A DNA stretch of 64,000 nucleotides, from the NCBI GenBank assembly GCA_028583405.1, contig CM053243.1, positions 37,386,281-37,450,280 of the forward strand, given 5' to 3'. The stretch's first letter is position 1. Each line of letters starts with the position of its first letter. Of the stretch, positions 47,229 through 60,900 are shown piece by piece. The DNA comes from Pogonophryne albipinna. Taxonomy: Eukaryota > Chordata > Actinopteri > Perciformes > Artedidraconidae. The translations under genes and the position numbers were made by a program. The notes below the pieces were generated by a model. It was not told where the DNA came from, ran no database searches, and saw only the letters and a list, made by a program, of their open reading frames with translations.

Positions 47229-47699
47229 GAAAGAAGCAATGAGAACCGCAAACAAAAAGATATTCTAAAACAAAGAAAAAATACTTATAGTTTACATGAT
47301 TACACAAATGATTTGTTTGCAACTTATAGTTTTATTTTTTAAATTACATTTATTCAGCTTGATTTTTCTCTCAAACTCTTAGTTTTGCTTGATTCTGAGA
47401 AAGTGTTGCTTTATCTTTATGACACAAAACTAATCCCATAAAATCTGCCTGTTTTACACACTTTGACCAACAGGGGGGGTTGTGTTCAAATCATAGACTG
47501 TATATATAAAGGTTCAAATGAAGCCCATGATGACGCCTTATGAGATGAAACCTTTTGCGAACAAATTGTCTGGAAAGCTTCATAAAGCTTCATCTCGCCA
47601 TCACTAGCTATCACTAGCTGGCAGTATGGTAATCCCATTGAGTCAGTATAATGGCTCTGTCGCCGCCCTGTGGACATCAAATGTATTGACCGTGTTTAA

Positions 47700-48819
47700 C
47701 GAGGTAATGTTTTTCTCGCAGTAGTATGAGGATAACAAGCCAGCGGATCTGAGTTGCTGTTACAAGCAGTGTCAACCCACGCTAATAAACTGAAAACATT
47801 GGCAGTAATCTCTCAGAAGACTTCTGCTTCAGCAGCGACGAAGGAGAAACGCTTTTCTTTCGGCGTTGTTTGTTTATTTTCACCGGAGTCGTCGGCTTGG
47901 AGTTTGTCTGAAATCTCTTCGCTGTCCGTGGATTAACAGAAGAAGACCCGACTCCTAAAAAACGCTGTGATATCAGTTTAAGAGTGAAATGTTGGATTAT
48001 TTTCCTGCATCACAAATGAATAGTAGTGTTGTGGAGGTTTCACAATTGTTCTGGTAACATAAAGTCGATATTGAGTTTACGCCCGGACCAGTCCAGCGGA
48101 CACTTCTTGAAATATAATTTACCGAACAAACCTTTGCCCATCTGCTCGGGAGCTTTGCTAACGTTAGTAGCGATATTTAGCTATCGAGGCTAACAACTTT
48201 ATCTTACACAAGCCTCAAGTCTGCTTCACATTGCTCGTTTAAAAGTATGTTAGATGTTGACCGAGGTCGAGTGTATGAAAGTTGGCAAAGTGCGTTTTTC
48301 TTAATTGTTGTGATGGCACTGACAGCAGCTTAGCTCACTTGGCTAGCTGCGGCTGTTACCCAACTGTTCACCTCCAGCATTATGTTAGCCATGACAGCTA
48401 ACGTTACGATAACGACAGATTCAAACAAGTGGTTCGCTGGAAATATGAAGTTATAGTGTACCAGTAATTTATTCTATTAAACACGTAATTCTGCTCGGAA
48501 GTAATTAAAGTTACATTGTAAACACATAATTTACAGACGCTTTATTTACTCACAGAAAAATAAGACAACTTTTATAAACTGGAGCTTTAACGTTAGCTTA
48601 GCTACGTTAGCTACTAGCTCCGCTCACAGTAGCGACTCGGTTGTGATTCTGCAGCAGTTGACACTGAATTAACTGTAACCAAACAGCGATGTGTGGTATG
48701 TTTTTAAAACTCTAATGGGTTCACCGCACTGCTCACTGGAAGACTTTGGACAGTAAACTCCCAGCCCCATCTATCACTTTATTCAAAGTAGCTGAAGTTG
48801 TACAACTGCGGCCCGCACG
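47700..48819 (+). promoter_or_regulatory. crtc3: CRTC3 upstream region and presumed 5' UTR
   Basis: This 1.1-kb stretch before the CRTC3 start codon is free of obvious transposons, unlike its surroundings. It holds several ACGTTAGC/TAACGTTA-type motifs (about 48158, 48399, 48588, 48604), which I have seen clustered at fish gene starts. No TATA box can be assigned with confidence, and the transcription start is unknown. Confidence 0.45.
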
Positions 48820-48951
48820 ATGTCCGGCTCCCCGGGCACAGGTGGCTCAAACCCCAGGAAGTTCAGCGAGAAGATAGCCCTGCACAACCAGAAGCAAGCA
48901 GAGGAGACGCGGGCCTTTGAGCAGCTCATGACAGACCTCACTGTTTCACGG
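48820..48951 (+). CDS. crtc3: CRTC3 exon 1
   Basis: 44 codons from ATG 48820 to CGG before [26 protein letters not shown] and [11 protein letters not shown] form the family's N-terminal CREB-binding helix. The next in-frame ATG is within the helix, and this start matches the family, so it is preferred. Confidence 0.96.
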
Positions 48952-51900
48952 GTAAATACACTTAATGTTCAGCTAATTGTGGCCCTTTTTTGTACGAATG
49001 CGTTCATTGTGTTTAAGGACAAAGCTGTATTCTTTCACTCAGCCTGGGCTGGAGTGAGTCTGATGGACTTCCTCTGCTCACTCAAATGTCTGGTATTCAA
49101 CCAGTACTTCTTGTTTACAACCATTCAACCAGAGGTTGAAGAAGTACTCAGATATTGTACTTAAGTAAAAGTAGAAATACTACGGTGTAGGAATATCCTG
49201 TTAAAAGTCCTGCAATAAAAAAATGTCTGGTATTCAACCAGTACTTCTTGTTTACAACCATTCAACCAGAGGTTGAAGAAGTACTCAGATATTGTACTTA
49301 AGTAAAAGTAGAAGTACTACAGTGTAGGAATATTCTGTTAAAAGTCCTGCAATAAAAAAAAACATGTTACTCAAGTAAAAAAGTATATATAGTGGAGTAA
49401 AAGTACAAGATTTCACTTTGAATTGTAGTCTGGTAAAAGTAGCAAAAAGTCCCTCAAAATTGTACTTAACTAGTAGTACTTCAGTAAATGTACTTGTTAC
49501 TTTTACACCACTCCATTCAACAAGGGTGAACCCTATGTGCTGCAAATATATAGATGGTCAATGTAATAAAAATGACTGCAAAAAAGAAGTACCCAAACTA
49601 AAACTCTCAAAAATAAATAGGAACAGCATACAAAATCCAATATTTAACATAAACAGTGCCAGACCTGTTTTTTTAAAACAGTATAACAGGACATTGAGAA
49701 AATAGCTCTTCTTAATCTGCACCACCCGTCTAAAGCCCCTCTCTTTATGAATACCCAAAGGAAGTACTGTTGCCTGTAAATATACAGTATGCATGTATTC
49801 AGACTGCTGTGTCTGCACTTTGTTATTCCATTATTTTTAATGAATTCCCGAGGTAAAACCTCATGTGCCTCCTCTGCATAGAGTTAGTAGTGTAGGATGA
49901 CGAGGATGGCACATCATTTGGACATACTGTATCATTCATATTTACATTTACATCTATTAGCTAATGCTCTCATTCATTTGCTGTGCAGATGCTCCGGTGT
50001 CCATAATGTATACTTACGACTTATGGTATTTCTAGAACCTTCTAGAACCTTGATGAGGTCTCAAAACAGCCAATGTGAGATGATTTGTATGTCATGTTTA
50101 GATGCTGTGCTGTATTGTGAGTGGAGCATAAGCGTATTTTATAAACGATTCAAATAGTTTCTAAGTGACTTCTTTCATGAAAAAAGACAAACCATTTCGC
50201 TCTATATTATCTTATGTTATTTGTAGGACTTTCAAATGTAAGAAAAATGGGATTGCTGTCCATCACCAGGTCAAAACTCAAAGATATTGTAGTTCAAATG
50301 ATATAAAAAATACCAAATCGTCCCATTAAATAGGTTGGAACCAGGTGGGAGTCTATTTTTCAACTATGGCTTTATCTATTTGTACTATTTAGAAAATGAT
50401 CTGGTAACTATTTACTGCTTTTCTATGTCATAGATATTGTGTTTCTGGCACTGGGAACTTGTGATGTTTAATGGAAAGAAAGAATAGATTTTTATCGTAT
50501 AGAAATAATCATTGGTTTCACGTTCAGCTGATGGCTCATCCGCCAACTTATTTTTTGAAAAAATAATGATGCCTGCTGTGGTTTCCAAAGGAGATGGTGA
50601 GACTTGATAAGGAAGATTAATGTTGATGCCAACAGTTTGAGATTAATGTTTGGTGTTTACTTCTTAAAGACTTTGGGTCACCAGTCATTCAAGACACTTT
50701 TTCAGATCTCCAGTTGTCATTTACAAAGGGAAATACATATTTGTTGCTTTTATCTGTAATTGAAGCAGCTCACTGTATTTCACATTGGTCAACGTGCTTT
50801 TTAAAAGGAGCTGTTATTTTTGTGATATATTTCTTTCTGTATATCTCATGATAATTCGAAGCATATACTCTACACATTCCAAGTAATAAAAAAAGTGCAC
50901 TCTGGGAGGATATAAAGATGCTTTTCACATTATACTCGTGCCATTGGTTCACAATGTGCTCATTCTATGAGTGGGAGACTCTTGCATGGCCAGTCAAAGA
51001 GGATGTGGTTTTGAATGAAGTATGCCATAAAGCATGAACTGTAAGTGACCCTGTGAGACAGAAAAGTCCAGTCAGCGAGGCTGAGGCAAACAGTTGGAAT
51101 TAGAAGTCGCTGCTTCAACATCTACCCCAGTGACCAAAGGACTGAATATAACTCCCTCCGAGGGGCTCATAGGAGCGGTACCCACACAGACCCCAGCCTT
51201 CTCTCAGCTGCTGGCGTCCCTGTGAACCATAAGTGTGTAAAGTCTGCACGTCTGCCGTTATGTAATCCCTAACGCCAACACTGGTGTAAGAGGTTTAAAT
51301 GCGGATTTGGTTTAAAAAATAAATAAAAAATCATATTTTGGTGATTTGACCTAGATTGAAAATTAAATGTCACTGGTGTTACGCCAAAAGTAATCATAAT
51401 ATTATCAGAAGTATGTTTGTCATGTGTCACGGCAGCAGGAGGAGTTATCTGACACACCTGCTACTGTCAAAATGTAATTCACATTTTTGGTCCCTGTGAC
51501 ATTTTTGTATTTGATGTAGGGCTGCACGATTTTAGGAAAAAATCTAATTGCGATTTTTCTGACAAATATTGCGATTCGAATTGCGATATTTATTTTTAAG
51601 CGACCCGACGGAAGTTTATTGTAAAATGCGGCCATATCTCCGTCTAGGAAGGTCGTATCAACATACTCCCGTCTCTAGCACCCTCGCAGCCCGAGCTACG
51701 AGTGAAAGAACTAAACTTACATGAAACTTCCGTTGGGTTGCTTTAAAGTCAAGCTTCAGTTTAAGATTCACCCTGTAATAGATGTAAAACATGTGATGGA
51801 GCAGTACTAACCTGACCCAGATGGTTGGTTTCACCAAAGCATCTAAAGCTCCATTGGAAGCCATTTGGAAAGGGCAGGCACTTTCAAAAGCACTTGGCAG

Positions 51901-54900
51901 GTGATTGGATAAATCTGTCTTATCACCTTCTATCATGGGCCACTTCTGATTGATTAACAATGGCTGGTACATGTGGAGCACAGCACTTCTGATTGGTGTG
52001 GATGACTGACACACAATAAAGAAAAAAAATCGCAGGCTTTGCGATTTGATAATCGCATCATTTCAAATCGCGATTTCGATTTAAAATCGATTAATCGTTC
52101 AGCCCTAATTTGATGGTTTGAAATGTGCCTCCTCTAAAGCAGTGGTTAGGTTTGGAAAAAGCTTTCAAGGTCGAAGTATTTTCTCAGAATCAAAGATGCT
52201 GTGTCTTGGTTTGTAAGGCAAAGTGCAGAGAGAAGGGAAGGTACCCACGGCATGACTGGCAGGATTGTTGTTCCTTCTGTTGAGGAAAGAAACTATTGTA
52301 AATGTTGTATACACTAGGGCAGGGGTCGACAACCCGCGGCCCTCTGCTTTGGCTCCCTTGAGCGTAGACAAAAATAAGAAGGAAATAAAAGTATTTGTAG
52401 GACTATTTACATTTTGTTGCACGGTGGAAAATGTTTCGTATCTTGTATTTTGAGGTGATACTGTGACACATAAATAAAAAACAAAACGGTTTTAATTAGG
52501 TCAACTAAAATATGCATCACATCCTGCTACGATCCCGCGCCAGCGCCTTTTCTTGCAGGTGAATAATCTGACCCCGGTTCGATGAGCGAACTATGGATAC
52601 ATCAAAGAAAAGAAAAGTATCGGAGGAACACAGGGTTTAATTCTGCGTGGACAGAGTTATATGCTTTCACAGCAAACAATGCTGGTTTACCGGTATGTTT
52701 GATATGTAGAGAAGTTGTCAAAGGTGCTGCAGCCTTTATGTATTGGAGGAAAAAAACGGAAGAGGAAGACAGCTGACGATCTTCAGTCATAATTCAATCC
52801 GTTAACTCTTTTTAGGGTGCAGCTATATGTTTTATGTTTTTCCTTCAAATGTGCAGAGGACTACCCAAGTGCTGTGTTTAATTTATTTTAAAGTAGGCCT
52901 GTGTGTTTTCTTTTATTCTCCTTATAAGAGTTATTTGTTTCTTATTAGAGGTTAACAGTTTTATATAATGTAATTAATAATAAATGCAAAAAATCTGTAG
53001 TCTATGATATAACTATAAATACAACTTTATAAGCTATCAATTTATCAAGCTATCAAATATGTTTTGCGGCTCCAGACAAAATAAATTGTTGGCTCTTTTG
53101 GTCAAAAAGGTTGCAGACCCCTGCACTAGGGCTTCATGATTTGGAAGAAATAACTAATTGCAATTGTTTTGACTGATATTGCGAGAGGATTTGAAATATT
53201 AGAGAAAATTACCATTTCTTTTAAACTTAAGTCACATTATCACTAAAAAATAAAATGAAACAACAAACATGATGTGATGTTTTTAACAGGATCTGTACCA
53301 AACAAGTATTTGTATTAAGTCTGTAGAATACCGTTTGTAGGATGGGACTTCTCTTCAGGCTCACGATACTACCACTGCTACTATTGCAGATATGTTCTCA
53401 TATTTTGACTTTACCAAATATTAGTCTTACTCCGATTTGGATTTTGCAATATTCCACATTGAAATTTCTTTCAAATGTAGATTAATTGTGCAGCTCGAAA
53501 GTAATACAACTCTCTGATGTTTTTGTCGACTGGCCATAAATCCACATCAATACTGATTTAATTGAAGTGATGACAACGAAGATAAACACACTCATCACCG
53601 CATAAATTATTTCTAGTTGACACTAGGGCTGTCCCGAGTACAATTTTTCGGGCTCCGGATATTCGGTAGTAATCAGCAGTGAATATTCGGATATTCGGCA
53701 CGCGCGGGGGGTGCGGCAGTAACGTTATCATGTGTAACGTTACTGTTTAAACTGTGGATAAAGCAGCTTCATCATAGCAACTGGACAACAACTAAGCTAA
53801 CATGTCAACATGTCCGTTAAAGTTGAAATCTTCCGGACAAAATGAGAAAAGTGCCGGTCAAATGTCTTCTTTGTTATTTATTGAGCTTTAAAACAAATGT
53901 ATATGATTCGATATTAAACAAACTAATTAAAGTTGATTAACTACATTATTCAAAAGTGTAGAGTAACTTACAACTAGAGAATGCAATTCCTGAACAAATT
54001 GCTAGTGGGAATGCTTTATGCTGAAAAGCTGACGCTAAACTGCTATGCTGAAATGTAATGTGTTAGAAGAAAGTGAAGAATTTAGATTGAAATGATACAT
54101 GAACACTGGGGGCTTGAATGTGTGATGATGAGAGAAGAAAAGAAAGTAAAAAGGCTTGGAAAAGCAGCAGAATATTTGAACTGCAAACTTTTGAACTAAC
54201 TTGATGGTGAATGATCTGTCGCCATTCGAATGGCATTTGATGACATCCCATAATACGCTTAGATGAGTTGATGGCTGCATCGTTACCAAACCTGTGAAGT
54301 TTTGGGCCATTTGGAGCATTTTCACTGAAGCTATGAGAACCGTGTTTCATGGCGAGCATTGTGTTTCCATTAGGGGTGTAACGGTTCACAAACATTTCGG
54401 TTTGGTACGTACCTCGGTTTTTAGGTCACGGTTTGGTACGTTTTCGGTACACCAAAAAAAAAAGATCACAAAACATAAAATAATTTTTGGGGGTTTTTAA
54501 CTATTATTAAACTGTGAATAATGTATTCACTCAAATAAATACAAAATATAATAAAATAAACATTAAGGTGCAGCATTTCGATGAACTGAAATAATCTGTA
54601 TTTGAACTGTACTGCACTAGTACCTAAGCAGCCGCGCGTGCCGAATATTCACTGCTGATTACTACCGAATATCCGGAGCCCGAAAAATCGTGAGTAAAGC
54701 TGCTGCAGAGCCACTATTTCAAGCATACTAAGTCATCCAGTGCCGCCGAAGTACTGTTCCAATGTCCAGCATACTTGGAATTCTACCGAGCGCTGCGTAC
54801 TTCGTTTGGAGAAATTTCGAGGCTGCACATGTGTAGACTCCGCGTTCTTAAAATCCCCACAATGCTTTGCGCACGGACCAATTTCCCCAAATCTGTGGTG

Positions 54901-57900
54901 GAAAATGTAAGGCGGGGCTTCTCATGTGATGCACACCTGCACACTTGCTAGCCTGTTCCACTCTTTGTTTTCCGAATGCCAGGAAGTATTCTTGCCTCGC
55001 TTCTGAAGCAAGATGCTCGGCAGACATGTGCTGCCAAGCAAGCGTACTCGAGATTGAGAAACACCCTAGGACTTGCTTGCTTGTCATTGTATTTTCATGT
55101 TTTTTTTAAGAAAAATGTACTTGTCCACATTGCTTGCCGAAAGGGCAGATCTGCTGGCACTAACAATGTCTCCTGCTGTGGAGAACACCCTCTCGCTAGG
55201 GACAGAGGTAGCAAATACAGCCAGGTAGCGCTTTGCTAACATGGCAACATAAGGATATTTGGCGTTTGTAATAGCTTTGGCTCGGTCTGAACTTTTTGCG
55301 AGCGTTGGAGGCTTAAATGCTAGTGGGAGTCGGGTTAGCAATTCAGTCTTTTTTCTTTTGGTACCGGTGATATCCACGTTCGGGTGATACCTTTTCAAAT
55401 GAGTGTGCAAGTTTGATGTATTGCCAGCCGCGTAACCAATTTTAGTTGAACAATGCCGACAAACAGCTTTGGTTCGGTCCACCTGTCTTTGTCCGTCATC
55501 CTTGTACGTAACTGCGAAACCAAAATGTTCCGAAACCGGAGACTTCAGTGATGCTGGAGGATTTTCGAGTTCAACTTTATCTGCGTTCGCCATTTCGACA
55601 GTTCCTCAAATTACTGACTACATTTGATCGCATCCCTGTGACCAGCTCTCATAGTATGCCTCTCGTCCAATGAAATGACTTGGTCGCTCTGACGCGCTGA
55701 ACCCAATGTGAGCAAATTACACTGAACGCTGCGACGCAGCACCTGAGATTACTTCCAAAAAGTTGTTTACGTTCTCAATTTTTTACGTTTAACGTTATAT
55801 TCGTTCGGTACACTTCGGTACCGAACCGAAGAGCCCATACCGAATAATTTCGGTACGAATACGTATACCGTTACACCCCTAGTTGCCATGGCAAAGGCAT
55901 TTGAAGAAATCTCAAAACTGTCCCGTAGATGTCTTCACGGCTGGACTGTTAGCACACATGTGAAGTTTGAGCATTTTTTGAACATTTTCATAAGAGTTAT
56001 AGCGACATCGTCTTTTATGGCGAGGGATGCGTTTCCATGGAAACGGCATATGATAAAACCCCATAATTTACGTAGAGCTGTTGAGAGCTGGACCGTTAAC
56101 CATTATCTGAAGTGTGGTGCTGTTTTGACCCTTTTCATAAGCGTTACGACAACATCGTGTTTTATGGTGAGGGATGCATTTCCATGGAAACGGCATATGG
56201 TGAGATGTCAGATTTGACCTAGAGCTGTTGAGGGCAGGACCATTAACCATTATCTGAAGTCTGCTGCTCTGAGCATGTCAATTGTAGTTATGACATAATC
56301 GTGTTCCATGACACAGGTGTTTATATTTGAGCTAACGATGTGTCCAGAGATCAAAGGTTTCCATGGTGATTAGTAAGAGGAAAGCATTTTCATTGTTCTG
56401 AATGAGAGCTAAACCTGTTACATGTGAACGTTTTGTTGAAGAACCGTAACAGATATCGGTGAAATTTCAAAGTGTGAAGCATGTCAAGGAACTTGAGCAT
56501 CTGAAGTGTACTTTTTGTGTACTTTCGGGTTAATAATTTGGCCTTTTGGGCAGATTAACTAAAGGTGTGCAGCTGCTGTTGTGGGGAAAGGTGAGGCTGA
56601 ATTTGCAATGGGTTTTAATGGAGACATGTTTAACGTTTTTGTCACTTCATGCCCTCAAGAGGCATTTTGTTTAATTATTTTGCTTTTAATTTTTTTTTTT
56701 TCTTTCAAGCTACGAGATGTTTTCCTACGTTTGTCATTAAAAATTATGTCTCAGGAATGTAGGGTTTGGGAATTATGGCAGGTTTAAAAGAAAATATGAA
56801 GGCAAAATTAAATATCTCCACTCTAGCTGTGACATCACGCACTGTAAAATCTGAAGAAGGCCTCTTTACTAAGGTCTGAACAATGTTTAATATCTGTAAA
56901 AGTAAGAATCAGATTTGAAAGTTGTGTTACACGAATAATGTCAGAAAGATGTGTGACATTTTAAAGTTGGAATGAGGTTTCTGAGTGAAAGTATGAAGGA
57001 ACAGTTAGCAGTTGAAGAAGGAGCAGTTAGCAGTTGAAGTTGCATGAAGATTGTTGAAGTCTGAAGAGTTCTCCATTGACTTCCATGTTAAAAATGGGAT
57101 GTATTATGGGATGTATCTCTGGAATTATGAAAGTTATGAATGATAAAAGTAATAGCCATTGATTCCCGACCGAGATGAACGTTTTGATGTTTGAACGGAG
57201 TTTCTGCGATGTTCAATGTGGGAGAAGAAGCAGCGCAAAATAACCCGGCGGAATAATAAAGAATTTTGTGCATAGCATAATAGATAGTTGGAATGCTTTG
57301 TCAGCATTCCCACTAAATAACACGGGAATAATAAACGGAGCGCTCTCTCCTTCTCCTGACAGCCCGCCAGTATAATGCAGCTCGCGGATACAGTAATGAG
57401 TGACCCGACAGTAAAAATAAACATATCTATAACTAGTTTAGGTAGTTTGAGAGGTAATTAAAATGGCTAAGTGTGTTTTTCTCCGCTCACCGCTGCAGGT
57501 GATTATGCAGAGCTGCGTGTCGACTCGTCAGAAGCAGCTGATCTCTCTCTCCCGTCAGATTAGACTTCACTCGCGTTTGTCCATATCGATCAGATCTAGC
57601 TATTGAAAGCGATGTCAGGCACCCAAGCTGAGATTGTATATATTTCCGCATTTTAACAGTGTAATTACAAAGTATAAATATAGTATAAGAATGTGGCAAT
57701 TCGCCTTTATTGATAGCATACATTTAGAAAAAACTAAATAAAAAACGAATATCCGAATAACGAAATTGAAAACCGAATAGTAGGCCAACGACCGAATATT
57801 CTAATATTCGGGTACAGCCCTAGTTGACACTTCATCATAGTAACCGCACGTAAAGTGACACATGTTGTACCATAATATAGAGTTTTACCTCACTCTTTCT

Positions 57901-60900
57901 AAGCCCCTAAGCCCATCCCTTATATCTTGTCATGTTCATAATCTCTGTGAGAGATCTCTGTCCGTTCGCTGTAAAGCCCATTGATAAAGTCGAAACAAGG
58001 TCAGCCTTTGAGATTCAAATGTTGCCATTTGGGCAGTCTAAGGAAGAATTACCCTCGGATTTTCGTTTTCCTGATAACAGCTGCTGATTGGCTCTGTTTT
58101 GCTTACCTTGGCAGAACAAGCTTCTTCTTTATTTCTGAGGATATCTTTGTGTCATCTCCTGGTAGTGTGCTGGGTTTGGATGCCAACCTGCACATATACT
58201 AGAGATTGCAACTATTGCTGCATTTTTGTCAGTTATTTTGGATGCATTTGTGCATTACTAATGAAAGCATATGATTCCTTGTTTTTTTTGCAAACGGGTG
58301 TTAATGTAGGTGAATGTCTGTTTGATTGAGTTATGGTTGCCGTTTTAATTCTGTAGTAGCCTATTGTCTCACAATTCCTTCCATGCAGTTTGCTTATGCT
58401 GCCTTCAAGAGGTATACATAGAAAAAATAAAGAAATCAAAGTGAGACTTTTGACTCTCATTTGAGAAACAGTGACAATGGTGAAAAAGAAAAGCCCTATA
58501 TGAAAGTGTAAGTTTTTTTTTTTACTGGAAGTTATATGTGCTTTACACTTGAAGATGTCCAACAATTTTTTGTGTTTTTTTTTCTTCCCCTTTGTGACGA
58601 ACAGGTGCAGTTTCAGAAGGTCCAGCAGCTTCGCTTGACTCAGTCCCGGGCGCAGTACTATGGCTCTCTGCCTAACGTCAATCAGATTGGCAACACCAGC
58701 ATTGAATTCCAGGTGGGTTTTCATTTTGTGTTTGTACAGAGCAATAGTGTTGCAGTGATTACGTATTTTTGTATGCCAACTCGGACGTTAACATCGCAAG
58801 GGCTCACTCAACAATAATGCGGCTTTCACACCAGCGCTTTTCCCTTTCTAGCTCCGAGCTAGAGCTTTTCTGGTTCAGCTCCGGTTTCCCTTTTCTGCTC
58901 CCGCTCTGTTCACACCGCCCAGAGCTGCCGCTGCTGCGTCATGACGTCACCGTTTACATCGCTGATTTGCTCCCCAACGGCGTTACGGCGCTCACAACAA
59001 CAACGGGGAACTGCGTCGGGTCGATGATCGTGTTGCTTTTAATCACACGAAGCTAGATTAAATTAAATAACGACTTCTCCAGCCTTATGCTTTTCTCCAG
59101 AGTGCCGTGGTTCATTGTTTATTAATGTGTTTCTGCGGCATTTACCGACCGCTGCAGTGTTGGCTGCTCTTCCACGGGAGTTTATTCTCCCGTTAGCTCC
59201 CGGTTAGCTCACACTGCAGCGGCCGCTCTAAAGTATTCACTGTCCGACTCACACAAGCAGCTGATACATATCCCCAGTTCCCCTTAAGTGAATGTGTGTC
59301 AGTCTGAATTGACGCTGTTTGGCATCACAACGCTGTTATGAAAGTTTCTCTGGTATAAAATGGGAGATGTTAGCATAGCAACCGAAGCTAAACTGACTAC
59401 TTGCTATTGCTATCCTATTGTGGCATAAACCGTTTTCTACAGGCACATTTTACCGGCGTATTTTTATTATGATTCTACTTGTGATAGTCGGACACGACAA
59501 CCTGTGCAGCCCATGTATTGATTCCATCCGATAGCTGCTATAATACAAAACAAAACGTCTGCCTCTCTCCACAATGATCAATAACAGTGAACGGATGGTC
59601 AAAGTAAGGTACAAATAAACAGAATCACATGAAGCCTGGTTAGTGTTGCCTGACTTTATAAAGTGTGTTTATAAGCACTACTGCTTGTAGGCAGGCATGA
59701 CAGTCGACCCATGTTCATGGGAGGTGGGTTTAGTTTCCTGCACGCCTCGACGTAAGAGAGACGTAAGCGACGCCACCTCTTAGCTCCGAAGCTCTTGCCT
59801 CTAGACCGACAATTTTTTGGAGCTGGAAGTGAACCGGATTCCGGAGCTAAGAGGCGGCGCCGCTGCGGTGTGAACAGGAAAAGCACTTTTCAGGCTCCAG
59901 CTCCGAGCCGGAGCTGAAAACGCGTTGGTGTGAAAGGGGCATAAGTAACAGGATTTTTCCATTGGATTTAGGAATATTTCATAAGATAAGATCAATGGCA
60001 AACACACATTTATTATATTTACACGTGTTGTTTAGCAGAATAACCTACACGTATTAACACCATTTTAATAATAGTTAAAGAGTGAATGTAATCGCAAGAA
60101 ACAGCTGACGTTAGGCTATAAACCAACTCCGGATGTTCCCTTGACTTCCCGTCTGGCTTGTTAGCAACCCGCTGCTTTTAGGACTTCAAAGTAAAATCTC
60201 ATAATCTTGTATTAACCACAGGTGATTAAAAAACAATTGACTTCAAGACGAGGGAGCCCAGAAGTAAATCAGCTTTGTGCGTATTCCATTATTGCAGTGA
60301 TTACTGTAGAATTCATATTTAACACTGTGATACGTTGTGTCCAATCAGTGTTCAATGGTTTCTTAAGGTGCGTTGAGTCAGAAAGCACACAATTGTGTCC
60401 TTCAAGTTGAAAAATTAGTAAATGGTCATTTTGAGTGAAAGCGCGTCACCACTAATGTTCCTCTCTGATTCTTTCAGACCACAGGATAGCAGTTGTCTTG
60501 CCTTTGTTGCAAATATAAAACAAAAAAACATGGGGAAGTAATGGACTATTCGCTAGAAAAGTGGAGCGAGGTTAAACATTTTTTTTGTGTGGTGGACCTG
60601 CTGCTTTTAAGAAAAAAATTCTGAGTGCTCTGCACCAGCTGTGTGCCAACAAAGCATTGCGATAAAAAAAAATGAGGAGGCGGCTTTTTTTTCTTACATT
60701 GTCAGTCTGAACAAAGCCTTGTAGATGTGCTGGTGCTAGAAATTAAATCATTACAGTTCATTTTGTGCTAATGTCCTCAAATGCTTTCCTTTAGGCACAA
60801 GGCTGTCTGAAGTCAATCTGAATATTTCTTATTTTAAAACCATGTCTCCCTTTAGAATCTATTAAAATCAAGGTCCTCATTCAGGGTTTTTCAAGGCCTG

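Larger units (their letters stand above)
54003..57316 (+). mobile_element. Intermediate nested element with AGTGGGAATGCT ends
   Basis: Left end TAGTGGGAATGCTTTATGC, right end GCATTCCCACTA. It contains degenerate units of about 147 bp with TTTCCATGGAAACGGCATAT (56033 and 56180) and a third unit broken by the hAT insertion at 54371. Long AT-rich spacers follow. No transposase. Superfamily unknown. Confidence 0.6.
53624..57822 (+). mobile_element. Outer hAT element with exact 8-bp duplication GTTGACAC
   Basis: Duplications at 53616-53623 and 57823-57830. Ends TAGGGCTGTCCCGA and GGGTACAGCCCTA. Subterminal GAATATTCGGATATTCGG motifs are at both ends. It hosts a second element (about 54003-57316) that in turn hosts a hAT (54371-55881). 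Own sequence near 53850-53960 and 57320-57600 resembles the hAT at 31354. Confidence 0.88.
48952..58604 (+). other. crtc3: CRTC3 intron 1 (9.65 kb)
   Basis: GTAAAT donor and CGAACAG acceptor. It holds a tandem-duplicated repeat (49085-49510), the hAT elements at 51517 and 52320, and the nested hAT stack at 53624-57822. The stretches 49511-51516 and 57823-58604 are AT-rich with no gene or repeat recognised. Confidence 0.85.

Noticed and set aside
12341..48000. Endogenous retrovirus or complete LINE in the intergenic interval
   Set aside because: No reverse transcriptase, integrase or LTR pair was seen; only short LINE-type 3' tails.
58233..58724. 163-aa minus-strand open frame
   Set aside because: It runs antisense over CRTC3 exon 2 and flanking AT-rich intron; no domain, so a shadow.
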